NCBI GenBank assembly: GCA_964410625.1
Contig: CAYPHY010000028.1
Span: 1 to 64,000, forward strand
From: CAYPHY01 sp964410625
Lineage (GTDB): Bacteria > Chloroflexota > Anaerolineae > Promineifilales > Promineifilaceae
Direction: 5' to 3'
Length of the DNA stretch: 64,000 nt
Numbering within the stretch: the stretch's first letter is position 1; the number at the start of each line of letters is the position of its first letter. Under the pieces are notes generated by a model. It saw nothing but the letters and a program-made list of their open reading frames with translations, ran no database searches and was not told the DNA's origin. The translations under genes and the position numbers were made by a program. Shown in pieces: positions 50,871 through 60,500 of the stretch.

Positions 50871-52541
50871 ATTAGTGGCGGGAAATTGATGCGTGCATTG
50901 TTGTTCGCTTTGCCTTTACTCTTTTTTTTGCTGTTTTATTTTTATCCGTTGGGGAGCATTCTTGGGCTGAGTCTCTTCCCGGAAGGGCAATTTGCGCTGG
51001 ATGCGCTACGGCGACTGGTAACAGATGGGGTCTTTCTCCGCGTCTTTTGGTTCACCTTGTGGCAGGCGGTCGTTTCGACGCTGCTGACGATTACTCTTGC
51101 CTTGCCGGGTGCTTATGTGCTGGCACGGTATCGCTTTCCAGGCAAGGAGTTACTGCGCGTGGCGGTGACGTTGCCTTTTGTGTTGCCGACGGTGGTGGTG
51201 GCGGGGGCGTTTGTGGCCTTGTTGGGGCCACGTGGGGTGGTGAATAGCTGGTTGGTGGGGGCGTTTGATCTGTCCGAGCCGCCGATCCGCTTGATGAATA
51301 CGCTGTGGATCATCTTGCTCGCCCATGTCTTTTACAACTATAGCGTGGCGTTGCGGATGATCAGCAGCTATTGGCAAAACCTTAGCCCTAGCCTGACCCA
51401 GGCGGCGCAAATGCTCGGCGCGTCTCCTCGCCGGGCGTTTTGGAATGTGGAGTTGCCTTTGTTGCGGCCGTCGATCCTGGCGGCGGCCGTGCTCGTTTTT
51501 ATCTTCAGCTTCACCAGCTTTGGCGTGATTTTGATCCTCGGCGGGCCGCGCTTTGCCACGTTGGAGGTGGAGATTTACCGGCAGGCGGTGAATTTGTTTA
51601 ACCTGCCGGTGGCTGCTGCGTTATCGTTGTGGCAGATAATCTTCACCTTTATCTTGATGTGGGCTTATACGCGCAGCCAGGCACGGATGTCGCGACCGAC
51701 GGAGTTGCGGGCGCAGGCAACAACGGAACGGCCGCTGCGAAGCTGGCGCGACCGCTTGTTGGTTGGGGGAAATGTGGCCTTTATGCTCTTGCTGCTCGGC
51801 ACGCCGCTGTTGGCGTTGCTCCTTCGTTCGCTCAGTGGGCAGGAGGGGCTGACGTTGCGCTTTTACCGGGAGTTGTTTGTTAACCGCCAAGATTCCATCT
51901 TCTTTGTCCCGCCCATTGAGGCGATATTGAACTCATTGGGGTTCGCGCTGGCGGCGATGACGCTGGCGGTGCTGCTGGGGCTGATCAGTGCCCAGCTATT
52001 GGAGCGAGAGCGGGGACGATTAGCGGGCTGGCTCGATCCGATTTTGATGTTGCCGCTGGCGACATCGGCCGTTACGCTGGGGTTGGGCTATCTCATCTCG
52101 CTCGACCGGCCGCCGTTGGATTTGCGTCGTTCGATTGTGCTGGTCCCCATTGCTCACACGTTGGTGGCAATGCCTTTTGTCTTGCGTAGTGTCTTGCCGG
52201 CATTGCGGCGGATCAATCCTCATTTGCGGGAGGCAGCGGCCGTCTTGGGGGCGGACGAGTGGCGAGTGTGGCGGGAGGTGGATTGGCCGCTGGTGCGCCG
52301 GGCGCTGCTGGTGGGGGCGGTGTTTGCTTTTACGATCAGCATGGGAGAGTTTGGGGCGACGCTGTTTATTGCCCGGCCGCAGACACCAACGATGCCCGTG
52401 GCGATCTATCGCTTCCTGGGGCAGCCGGGGGCGTTGAATTACGGGCAGGCGTTGGCGATGAGCAGTTTGCTGATGCTGGTTTGTGCGGTTGGTTTTTTGT
52501 TGATTGAGCGGTTTCGGGTGGGGGATGAGGGAGAGTTTTGA
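50865..52541 (+). CDS. thiP: Thiamine ABC transporter permease, fused double unit
   Basis: 558 aa with about twelve membrane helices in two homologous halves. Each half has the EAA loop that contacts the ATPase: TQAAQMLGASPRRAFWNVEL in the first and REAAAVLGADEWRVWREVDW in the second. This matches ThiP and the related iron permease FbpB; the riboswitch and ThiB favour thiamine. I start it at the ATG at 50865 (MKISGGKLMRAL); the in-frame ATG at 50844 sits inside the repeat array. Confidence 0.9.
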   Translation: MKISGGKLMRALLFALPLLFFLLFYFYPLGSILGLSLFPEGQFALDALRRLVTDGVFLRVFWFTLWQAVVSTLLTITLALPGAYVLARYRFPGKELLRVAVTLPFVLPTVVVAGAFVALLGPRGVVNSWLVGAFDLSEPPIRLMNTLWIILLAHVFYNYSVALRMISSYWQNLSPSLTQAAQMLGASPRRAFWNVELPLLRPSILAAAVLVFIFSFTSFGVILILGGPRFATLEVEIYRQAVNLFNLPVAAALSLWQIIFTFILMWAYTRSQARMSRPTELRAQATTERPLRSWRDRLLVGGNVAFMLLLLGTPLLALLLRSLSGQEGLTLRFYRELFVNRQDSIFFVPPIEAILNSLGFALAAMTLAVLLGLISAQLLERERGRLAGWLDPILMLPLATSAVTLGLGYLISLDRPPLDLRRSIVLVPIAHTLVAMPFVLRSVLPALRRINPHLREAAAVLGADEWRVWREVDWPLVRRALLVGAVFAFTISMGEFGATLFIARPQTPTMPVAIYRFLGQPGALNYGQALAMSSLLMLVCAVGFLLIERFRVGDEGEF

Positions 52542-52597
52542 TGTGAAGAGGGGACGCAGATTTACGCGGATATAAAGCAGATTTGCGCGGATTTTTT

Positions 52598-53650
52598 ATG
52601 GTGCAGTTAGAGGTTCGGGATTTGTATAAGAGCTTTCCGCCGGATGTGCGGGCGGTGGATGGAGTTAGTTTCACGGCCGCCGATGACGAGATCATCTGTT
52701 TGCTGGGGCCGTCGGGCTGTGGCAAGACGACGCTGCTGCGGCTGGTGGCGGGGTTGGAGCGGCCGGATAGTGGAGAAATCTGGTTTGAGGGACGAGAAAT
52801 GGCGGCCGTACCACCGCACCAGCGTAATTTTGGGATGATGTTCCAGGACTTCGCGCTGTTTCCGCATAAGAATGTGTTTGAGAATGTCGCTTTCGGCTTG
52901 CGAATGCACAAGGCTTCGCGTAGTGAAATTGAGCAACGAGTGCAGGAGATGCTGCAATTGGTGGAACTGGATGGTCTGGGCGAACGGGGTATTGACCAGT
53001 TATCCGGCGGACAGCAGCAGAGGGTGGCGTTGGCGCGGGCGTTGGCCCCTCGGCCGCATCTGCTGATGCTTGATGAGCCGTTGGGGTCGTTGGACCGGGC
53101 GTTGCGCGAACGGCTGATGCTGGAAGTCCGGGGGATTCTGAAGCGCGTGGGGGTGACGGCGTTGTATGTGACGCATGACCAAACGGAGGCGTTTGCTATC
53201 TCTGATCGGATGGCAATTATGAACGCCGGGCGAATTGAACAACTGGCATCACCGGAACAAGCGTACCACCAACCCGCGACGCCGTTTGTGGCGCAGTTTT
53301 TGGGTTTTCAGAACTTAGTTCCAGGGAAGGTTATTGGTGTGGGGGAAGTAGAGACGAGGATCGGCCGCTTCCTGGTTGATACGGTGCCATTGCCGGTTGG
53401 CTCGACGGTGACACTGTTGATTCGGCCGACGGTGGAGCAAGTCGAGCCAGCCAGCGAGCAAGGGGGGCAAGGTATGGCTAATCAAGTTGTGGGGGTGGTG
53501 GAGACGGTGGCGTTTCGCGGCCGATATTACCAGCTTTGGTTGAGAGCCGGAGAGCAGCGATTGTTGTTTGAGCTGCCTACCTTGCTCGGTTACCAGGCAG
53601 ATGATCAGGTGCGGGTATATGTTGATAGCGGCCAAGTTAGTATACTCTAG
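52598..53650 (+). CDS. thiQ: Thiamine ABC transporter ATPase with C-terminal TOBE domain
   Basis: 350 aa. Nucleotide-binding motifs: LLGPSGCGKTTLLRLVAGLE (Walker A), MFQDFALFPHKNVFENVAFG (Q loop), QLSGGQQQRVALARALAPRP (signature) and LLMLDEPLGSLDRALRERLM (Walker B). About 110 extra residues after 240 form a TOBE-like beta domain, which classic ThiQ (about 230 aa) lacks but PotA/FbpC-type ATPases have. Thiamine is assigned from its place in the riboswitch operon. ATG 52598 is preferred to a TTG 15 bases earlier. An inverted repeat at 53637-53671 (AGTATAC...GTATACT) overlaps its stop. Confidence 0.88.
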   Translation: MVQLEVRDLYKSFPPDVRAVDGVSFTAADDEIICLLGPSGCGKTTLLRLVAGLERPDSGEIWFEGREMAAVPPHQRNFGMMFQDFALFPHKNVFENVAFGLRMHKASRSEIEQRVQEMLQLVELDGLGERGIDQLSGGQQQRVALARALAPRPHLLMLDEPLGSLDRALRERLMLEVRGILKRVGVTALYVTHDQTEAFAISDRMAIMNAGRIEQLASPEQAYHQPATPFVAQFLGFQNLVPGKVIGVGEVETRIGRFLVDTVPLPVGSTVTLLIRPTVEQVEPASEQGGQGMANQVVGVVETVAFRGRYYQLWLRAGEQRLLFELPTLLGYQADDQVRVYVDSGQVSIL

Positions 53651-53720
53651 TGGTAGAGTAGAGTATACTCTTGGATTGATGGAGACATTGTTTAGTTTTA
53701 GATGGATGGCAGAAGAGTAG

Positions 53721-54347
53721 ATGCAAATACCTGATATTCCAACTTTAGTCGCCCGTATGGTCGTTTTGTTGATCGCCTTTACGATCCATGAGCTGGCCCA
53801 TGCGGTGACGGCCGACCGGTTGGGCGACCCAACGCCACGCCGGATGGGACGGATCACGCTGAATCCATTGAAGCATCTGGACCCGATTGGGACGATTTTG
53901 TTGCTGTTGGTCGGCTTTGGCTGGGCAAAGCCGGTGCTGGTTAATCCAATGTACCTGCGCGGCAATCCGCGTGTGGCGATGGGGATTGTTGCCGCGGCTG
54001 GGCCGATCTCAAATATCATCATGGCTGTCCTGGGGGCGTTGGTGATCCGGTCGGGAGTGGTGAACCTGCAAGGCGCGGCGGCGATGTCGGTGGGGATGTT
54101 TCTCTTTGTTTTTGTTCAAATTAATCTCATCCTTGCGTTCTTTAACTTAATTCCAGTCCCACCATTGGATGGCTCGAAAATCTTATTCGCTGTTTTGCCG
54201 GATGAGTTGGCTTACCAGTTGCGGCCGTTAGAGCAGTATGGCTTCCTCATCCTGATGGCACTCATCTTCCTTGTTCCTTCGGTGCTAGGAGTGCTGGTAT
54301 GGCAGCCAACGCAGACGGCTTTGCGCTGGTTGCTTGGTGTGGGTTAA
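53721..54347 (+). CDS. Site-2-type zinc metalloprotease (M50 family)
   Basis: 208 aa, about five helices. The zinc motif is FTIHELAHAVTADRLGDPTP in the first helix, the second conserved block is GTILLLLVGFGWAKPVLVNP, and the third ligand Asp is in NLIPVPPLDGSKILFAVLPD. There is no PDZ domain, so this is the small M50 type rather than RseP. Such proteases cut membrane proteins within the bilayer, often anti-sigma factors, but no partner is adjacent. Confidence 0.9.
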   Translation: MQIPDIPTLVARMVVLLIAFTIHELAHAVTADRLGDPTPRRMGRITLNPLKHLDPIGTILLLLVGFGWAKPVLVNPMYLRGNPRVAMGIVAAAGPISNIIMAVLGALVIRSGVVNLQGAAAMSVGMFLFVFVQINLILAFFNLIPVPPLDGSKILFAVLPDELAYQLRPLEQYGFLILMALIFLVPSVLGVLVWQPTQTALRWLLGVG

Positions 54348-54353
54348 GGAAGC

Positions 54354-54378
54354 AGGACAATCCGGAGGATTGTCGCTA
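54354..54378. repeat. GACAATCC palindrome, single copy
   Basis: GACAATCCGGAGGATTGTC followed by GCTAC, the same family as 21283-21327. Confidence 0.55.
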
Positions 54379-54401
54379 CAGAGTGGTTTGGTTAAAGTAG
54401 A

Positions 54402-54965
54402 ATGCGATGGCGTTATCGCTTGTGGCAGTGGGGGCAGTTGTTGCGGCGGCGGCCGTTGAGCAGGGAGGCGCGAATCGAGGTGGCGGCCGTGTTGAGCGAG
54501 GCGGAGATGGCTTTGTTCAATCGTTTTGGCGCCAGTGACCAATGGCACAGTTATCGCGTTTTTTGTATGCTTCGTGAGAGTGATCCGACCAACCCGGCGT
54601 TGCTGAAGGCCGCATTGCTGCATGATGTGGGCAAGACGTTGCTGCCATTGACCATCTGGGAGCGTGCTTTAATTGTTTTGCTAGGCCGTTTGTTGCCGGA
54701 GCGGACGCGAGCGTGGGGGAGCAAGGAAATTAACAGCTATCAATTGTCAATTGGCAATTATCAGTTGTCAATTGAATGGTGGCGACGGCCGTTTGTGGTG
54801 AAGGAGCAGCATCCCGCGTGGGGGGCGGCGATGGCGGAGGCGGCGGGTAGTGAGCCACTGGTTGTGACGTTGATCGGCCGCCACCAGGATGAGTTGCCGG
54901 AGGTGCCGGAGACGGCCGAAGATCAATTACTGGCCCGTTTGCAATGGGCCGATGATTTGAATTAG
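54402..54965 (+). CDS. HD-domain metal-dependent phosphohydrolase with a repeat-encoded insert
   Basis: 187 aa. The HD signature is seen in HSYRVFCMLRES (first His) and LKAALLHDVGKTLLPLTIWE (His-Asp), with the later Asp in QWADDL. Substrate is unknown; small HD proteins cleave nucleotides or phosphate esters. A perfect five-unit heptad array (CAATTGT type) at 54741-54775, plus one related unit before it, is translated in frame as SYQLSIGNYQLSIE between the HD motif and the conserved KEQHPAWGAAMAE. It keeps the frame because 35 bases of array plus its flanks add up to a multiple of three. The protein may tolerate it as a surface loop. Confidence 0.82.
   Translation: MRWRYRLWQWGQLLRRRPLSREARIEVAAVLSEAEMALFNRFGASDQWHSYRVFCMLRESDPTNPALLKAALLHDVGKTLLPLTIWERALIVLLGRLLPERTRAWGSKEINSYQLSIGNYQLSIEWWRRPFVVKEQHPAWGAAMAEAAGSEPLVVTLIGRHQDELPEVPETAEDQLLARLQWADDLN
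54741..54775. repeat. Heptad array inside a coding sequence, CAATTGT family
   Basis: Five units in exact 7-base register: CAATTGT, CAATTGG, CAATTAT, CAGTTGT and CAATTGA. The same family is inside SURF1 at 19812-19846. Confidence 0.9.
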
Positions 54966-54985
54966 TAGTTAGTGGAGAGTGGAGA

Positions 54986-55966
54986 GTGAAAGCACAGACG
55001 GTTAGCATTATTGGCATGGGGCGATTGGGGGTGTCGTTGGGGCTGGCGCTGAAGGCGACCCAGGCGGGCTTGACGGTTATCGGCCATGATCGCATTGAAG
55101 AACGGACGCGGCTGGCTAAGGATAAGCTAGGCGCGATTGATAAGGCGGAATGGAATTTGATCAATGCGGTGAGCGCGGCCGACATCCTCGTTTTGGCGCT
55201 GCCCGTTTCCGAGTTGGAAGATACGCTGAGCGTTAGCGGCAGCGAGGTACAGCCCCATGCGTTGGTGTTGGATATGTCGAGCCTGAAAGGGTTGGGGCTG
55301 AAGTGGGCGAAGCAGTATGCGCCCAGGGTGCACTATGTAGGGGCCAGCCCGGTGTTGACGGCCGCTTCGCTGGCCGACGGCCGAGATGATCCGCTGACTG
55401 CCAGTGCTGACTTGTTTAAGAATAGCGTGTTTTGTTTGGCCCCTTCGGCAACGGCCGATCCGCAGGCGGTGGAAACGGCGGTTAACTTTGGCCTGTTGCT
55501 GGGGGCAACGCCTTATTTTGTCGACCCATTGGAGTATGACAGCCTGGTCCAGGGTGTGGAGACGATCCCCGGTCTGTTGGCGGCAGCGATGTTTAACACG
55601 GTGCATCAGTCGGCCGGATGGCGCGATATTTTGCGTTTTGCCAACGTGCCTTTTGCGATGAGCACGCAACCGTTAAGTGAAGGGGCCGATGTGGCGCGGC
55701 TGGCACTGAATGACAAGGCGGCTACTCTGCGCTGGCTCGATGCGCTGATCAACGAGATGCAAGCTTTTCGGCGGCAGATTGCGGCAGGTGATCGGGAATC
55801 GTTGGCGTTGATTATGGAAGACCTGTGGTTAAAGCGCGAGAAGTGGCTGAAAGAGCGGGCGGAAAATAACTGGGTCGAAGGTGAAACGCCGAAGATCGAG
55901 CATCGTGGCTTAACGGAACAGATGTTGGGCGGGTGGATTTCTGGGAAAGGACGAAAGGAAGAGTAG
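54986..55966 (+). CDS. TyrA-like (prephenate/arogenate dehydrogenase family) protein lacking the HPM motif
   Basis: 326 aa. The NAD-binding N-terminus reads SIIGMGRLGVSLGLALKATQ, followed by VIGHDRIEER for the adenosine ribose, and the C-terminal helical half fits the prephenate dehydrogenase fold, with FVDPLEYDSLVQGVETIPGL. In true TyrA proteins the dinucleotide domain ends in a G-x-H-P-M-x-G loop; here the place reads YVGASPVLTAA, without the His. The substrate may therefore differ. The start is GTG at 54986, whose GGAGA ribosome site is part of a heptad array. Genes on both sides run the same way. Confidence 0.75.
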   Translation: MKAQTVSIIGMGRLGVSLGLALKATQAGLTVIGHDRIEERTRLAKDKLGAIDKAEWNLINAVSAADILVLALPVSELEDTLSVSGSEVQPHALVLDMSSLKGLGLKWAKQYAPRVHYVGASPVLTAASLADGRDDPLTASADLFKNSVFCLAPSATADPQAVETAVNFGLLLGATPYFVDPLEYDSLVQGVETIPGLLAAAMFNTVHQSAGWRDILRFANVPFAMSTQPLSEGADVARLALNDKAATLRWLDALINEMQAFRRQIAAGDRESLALIMEDLWLKREKWLKERAENNWVEGETPKIEHRGLTEQMLGGWISGKGRKEE

Positions 55967-55970
55967 TTGT

Positions 55971-56010
55971 TAGCTATCAGTAGGCAGTAATCTGTGGGTA
56001 GTAGAAAGTG
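55971..56010. repeat. Heptad array, AGTAGGC/AGTAGAA family
   Basis: Units such as AGTAGGC and AGTAATC run from the dehydrogenase stop into the glycosyltransferase start. Confidence 0.6.
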
Positions 56011-57229
56011 GGTGGCAAAGTTAGAGAAAAGGCGGCCGTTGCGGGTGTTGATGATCGCGCCGACCTCGTTTTTTAGCGACTATGGGGGACATATTCGCAT
56101 TCTGGAAGAGACGAGAGCGTTGCAGCAGCGCGGCCATCAGGTGGCGATTGTTACCTATTATAAAGGAAACGATGTGCCAGGGTTAGACATCCGGCGCACG
56201 GCACGGTTGCCCTGGCGTGCTGATTATGAGGTTGGCTCGTCGCGGCATAAGATCGCTTTTGATGTTTATCTGGCTGTCCAGTCGTTGCTGGAGGCGTGGC
56301 GGTTCCGACCGGATATTATTCACGGCCATATGCACGAAGGGGCGTTGATTGGCGGGGTGTTGGCTAGGCTATGGCGCGTGCCGTTGGTTTTTGATTTTCA
56401 GGGGAGCCTGACGGCCGAGATGGTTGATCACGCTTTTCTGGAGCCAGACGGCCGTTTATACCATTTGCTTCACCGGCTGGAGACCTTTATCTCGCGGCGT
56501 CTGCCGGATGCGATTTTGACCAGCACCAGCCGCGCTTGCCAGCTTTTGCACCAGGAGTTTGGGGTCCCGCTGGAGCGGATCAGGCCGCTGCCGGATTGTG
56601 CCGACACGGTGCGCTTTGATCCGGCTCACTTTCCATGGGAGACGGCCGCTCATCCACTGCGGCAGGTGTTTGGTATACCTGATGATCATCTGGTGGTGGG
56701 GTATCTGGGTTTGCTGACCGATTACCAGGGCATCCCACATTTGTTGGATGCGGCTTCTATCTTAAAGGAGCGCGGCGAGAAGGTTCATTTTCTGGTGATG
56801 GGTTATCCGAATGTGGAGCATTATCAGAAGTTGGCCGAGCAGCGGGGAGCGGCTGATGTGGTTACATTTACAGGCAAGATCCCGTTTGAGGAGTCGCCAA
56901 TTTATTTAGCCCTAACTGACATTACGATTGCGCCGAAGATGTCTACGACAGAGGGGAGTGGCAAACTGCTCAACTATATGGCGATGGCGCGGCCGGTGGT
57001 CGCTTATGACACGCTAGTGAATCGCGAGTTTTTGGGGGATTTGGGGGTGTATGCCCCTATTGGGGATGTCTTTGCGCTGGCTGATGGGATTGCAGGGCTG
57101 GCGCGGGACGCGGAGAAGCGAAGCAGATTGGGCGCAGCACTGCGTTGTCGGGCGGCGGAGATGTTCAGTTGGCCTGCGGCGGCAATTCATATGGAAAATT
57201 TATATTGGCACTTGACAAGACAGTCTTGA
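55994..57229 (+). CDS. GT4-family glycosyltransferase
   Basis: 411 aa, GT-B fold, probably cytoplasmic or membrane-associated. N-terminal domain: RVLMIAPTSFFSDYGGHIRI, then IIHGHMHEGALIGGVLARLW. The C-terminal domain has VVGYLGLLTDYQGIPHLLDA and the nucleotide-sugar Glu motif in APKMSTTEGSGKLLNYMAMA, typical of GT4. Donor and acceptor are unknown; a cell-envelope or exopolysaccharide role is likely. The start is a GTG at 55994, or another GTG 18 bases later, because the beginning is made of the heptad array. The rpoB promoter overlaps its stop codon. Confidence 0.86.
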   Translation: MGSRKWVAKLEKRRPLRVLMIAPTSFFSDYGGHIRILEETRALQQRGHQVAIVTYYKGNDVPGLDIRRTARLPWRADYEVGSSRHKIAFDVYLAVQSLLEAWRFRPDIIHGHMHEGALIGGVLARLWRVPLVFDFQGSLTAEMVDHAFLEPDGRLYHLLHRLETFISRRLPDAILTSTSRACQLLHQEFGVPLERIRPLPDCADTVRFDPAHFPWETAAHPLRQVFGIPDDHLVVGYLGLLTDYQGIPHLLDAASILKERGEKVHFLVMGYPNVEHYQKLAEQRGAADVVTFTGKIPFEESPIYLALTDITIAPKMSTTEGSGKLLNYMAMARPVVAYDTLVNREFLGDLGVYAPIGDVFALADGIAGLARDAEKRSRLGAALRCRAAEMFSWPAAAIHMENLYWHLTRQS

Positions 57230-57240
57230 TCGCTTATAAT
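57212..57240 (+). promoter_or_regulatory. Consensus promoter of rpoB
   Basis: TTGACA (57212-57217), 17 bases, TATAAT (57235-57240): a perfect match in both boxes. It overlaps the end of the preceding gene (stop at 57229). The transcript would start near 57247. Confidence 0.9.
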
Positions 57241-57247
57241 TCAAGTT

Positions 57248-57275
57248 CGCGTAGATATATCTACTGCGCGTTTTT
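57248..57275 (+). terminator. Hairpin plus T run at the very start of the rpoB leader
   Basis: CGCGTAGATA and TATCTACTGCG form a stem with one bulge (57248-57269), then T5. Its 5' arm coincides with the predicted rpoB start site, so it can terminate the upstream gene's transcript or act at once on the new one. Confidence 0.6.
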
Positions 57276-57421
57276 GTTTGCTGAAGTGGATTTTTGCGGT
57301 TCTTGAAGCGGGTCGTTGGGATATAACACTGCTAAGTCCACCTATTATAAAGCGGTTCATTTCATTGTGACAACAGCAATCTGCGGATTGCTTATTTTCT
57401 TGAAGGAAAAACAAAGGATAG

Positions 57422-57450
57422 GGTGCAACGTGGGGTTGCACCTTTTCTTT
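57422..57450 (+). terminator. Second terminator-like hairpin in the rpoB leader
   Basis: GGTGCAAC (57422-57429) pairs perfectly with GTTGCACC (57435-57442), then TTTTCTTT. It lies about 145 bases before the rpoB start and could serve attenuation. The rest of the 345-base leader has no reading frame that I believe. Confidence 0.7.
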
Positions 57451-57593
57451 GCATTTTTAGTGGTGATCTCTTTTATGTAGTCCGGTTGGTCAGCCGGTAA
57501 GTGTCGTCGTTGGATGGTTTTGGGTGATTTTGTAGCTGACAAAACCGGCCAATGCGACCGCTACAAATCCTTAGCAGGGAGCAGGTACAGTCA

Positions 57594-60500
57594 ATGCCCA
57601 GTTTTTATACAAAGAGCTATGCTCGTACAACTCACCCCATGGAACTGCCCACCTTAATTGATGTGCAGTTGGATTCATTTGAGCAATTTATTAATGAGAG
57701 TTTGGCGGAGTTGTTCGACGAGATTTCACCGATTGAGAGCTTCAATGGCGATTTGAAGCTGTTCTTTCCTAGCAAACGGCCGGAGACCGAAGGGTTTGAT
57801 CTCACCTATTGGTTTGGCGAGCCGAAGTATTCGGTTGAGGAGTGTGTCGAGCGTGACATGAGCTATGCCGCGCCGCTGACTGTGAAGGTCATGCTCTACA
57901 GCCAGGATACGGATCAGTCGATTGTGCAGGAGATCTTCATGGGGGATTTCCCACTGATGACTCCGGCGGGAACCTTCATTATTAATGGCACTGAGCGTGT
58001 GGTCGTCAGCCAGTTGATTCGCTCTCCCGGCGCGTACTTTGAGGTCGAGGAGGAGCGGACGACGGGTCGGCCGCTGGCGATGGGTAAGCTGATCCCGGAC
58101 CGTGGCGCGTGGATGGAGTTTGAGACACGCAAGACGGATTATCTGACGGTCAAGTTTAACCGCAAGCGCACCGTGCCGATCACCCTTTTCTTGCGAGCGA
58201 TGGCCGCCATTGATGATGGACTTGGTCATCCGTTGCTGAAAGATGGGTCGGAAGAGGAGATTCTGGCGTTGTTTGCCGATGTGGATAACAACGGCGAGCA
58301 CCTCTATATCCAGGGAAGCCTGGAGCAAGAGCCGAATTGGGACCCGAACAAATCAATCCCCGAACAGGCTTTGATCGAGTTTTATAAGCGTATGCGCCCC
58401 GGCGATCCGCCGACTTTGGATAATGCGGCGCAATATTTGCAGGAGCAGTTGTTTGATAGTCGTCGCTATGATCTGGCCCCGGTCGGCCGTTATAAGCTGA
58501 ATAAGCGGCTGCATTTGCAAGATGTGGTGCCGTTGACCCACCGCACGATTACGCAGCACGACATTGTGAACCTGATCCGGCACATGATCCGCATTAACAA
58601 CGGATTGGAAGGCGCGGACGACATAGATCATCTGGGCAACCGGCGCGTGAAGACGGTTGGCGAGTTGATCCAGGCCAAGTTGCGTGTTGGCTTGCGGCGG
58701 ATGGAGCGTGTGGTGCGCGAGCGGATGTCTATCCGCGATACGGAGAATCCGACGCCGATTTCGCTGGTTAATATTCGCCCGGTGGTGGCGGCCGTGCGCG
58801 AGTTCTTCGGTAGCTCGCAGTTGAGCCAGTTTATGGAACAGGCCAACCCGCTGGCGGAGTTGACCCACAAGCGGACGCTGTCGGCGCTGGGCCCTGGTGG
58901 TCTGCGGCGTGAACGCGCGGGCTTTGAGGTGCGTGATGTCCATCACAGCCACTACGGCCGCATCTGCCCAATTGAGACCCCGGAAGGGCCGAACATCGGT
59001 TTGATCGGCCGTCTGGCGACTTACGGCCGTGTGAACCGTTATGGCTTCATTGAGACGCCGTATCGTCGGGTGAAGAACAAGCTGTCGAGCGACGACGATG
59101 AGCTGGTCAACCACGACGCCTTTGTGAATGTGGTGCACCCGGAGACGGGTGAGATCATCGTCGCTGCTGGTGAAATGATCACCGCCGATCATTTGGAAGC
59201 GATTCGCGAGGCGGGGATTAAGGAAGTGCAGGTGAAGCCTTTCCTGACGGACGACGTGATTTATATGTCGGCCGATGAGGAGGACCACTACACCATTGCC
59301 CAGGCGAACGCCAAGGTGGATGAGCGCGGCCAGTTTGTGGATGCGCGTGTCTCCTCGCGGCGCAACCAGCAGTTCCGCTTCTCGTCTGTCCAGCGAGTGG
59401 ACTTTATGGATGTGGCCCCGCGCCAGATTGTGGGTGTGTCGGCCGCGTTGATCCCCTTCCTGGAGCATGACGACGCCAACCGCGCCTTGATGGGTTCAAA
59501 CATGCAACGTCAGGCGGTCCCGTTGTTGCAGCCGGATGTGCCGATTGTCAGCACCGGTATGGAGTTGCAGGCGGCGCGTAATTCCGGCCAGTTGGTGATT
59601 GCCGATACGGATGGGGAAGTGATGAGCGTGACCGGCGATTCGATTGTCGTCAGTGGCGAGAATGGTCTGCGGACTTATTCGCTGCGCAAATATAATCGCT
59701 CGAACCAGAACACCTGCATTGACCAACAGCCAGTTGTCTATAAGGGGCAGCGAGTGGCAAAGGGTGACGTGTTGGCGGATAGCTCCTCTACCCGTTATGG
59801 TGAGTTAGCGCTGGGCCAGGATGTGTTGGTGGCTTTCTTATCCTGGGAAGGCGGCAACTTTGAAGATGCGATCCTGGTTAGTGAAGAGATGGTCCGCAAT
59901 GATCGCTTCACGTCGGTGCACATCGAAAAGCATGAGGTGGAGGCGCGGGACACGAAGTTGGGGCCGGAAGAGATCACCTACGACATCCCCAACGTCAGTG
60001 AAGAGGCGCTGAAGGACCTGGACGAACGGGGGATCATCCGCATTGGCGCGGAAGTGAATGAGAATGACATCCTCGTCGGTAAGATCACCCCGAAGGGTGA
60101 AAAAGAGTTGACGCCGGAAGAGAAGCTGCTGCGGGCGATCTTCGGCGATAAGGCTCGCGAGGTGAAGGACTCTAGCTTGCGGCTGCCGAACGGCGCGCGC
60201 GGTAAGGTGGTGGATGTGCAGGTCTTTGACCGGCAGCATGACCGTGACTTACCGGCCGGTGTGGAGACGATGGTGCGGGTCAGCGTCGCACAACGGCGCA
60301 AGATTTCAGAAGGGGACAAGATGGCCGGACGGCATGGCAACAAGGGCGTTATCTCGAAGATTGTACCGCTTGAAGACATGCCTTATCTATCGGATGGTAC
60401 GCCGGTTAGCATCATCCTCAGTCCGTTGGGTGTGCCGGGGCGTATGAACATCGGCCAGGTGTTGGAGACCCACCTGGGTTGGGCGGCCAGCCGGGTTGGC

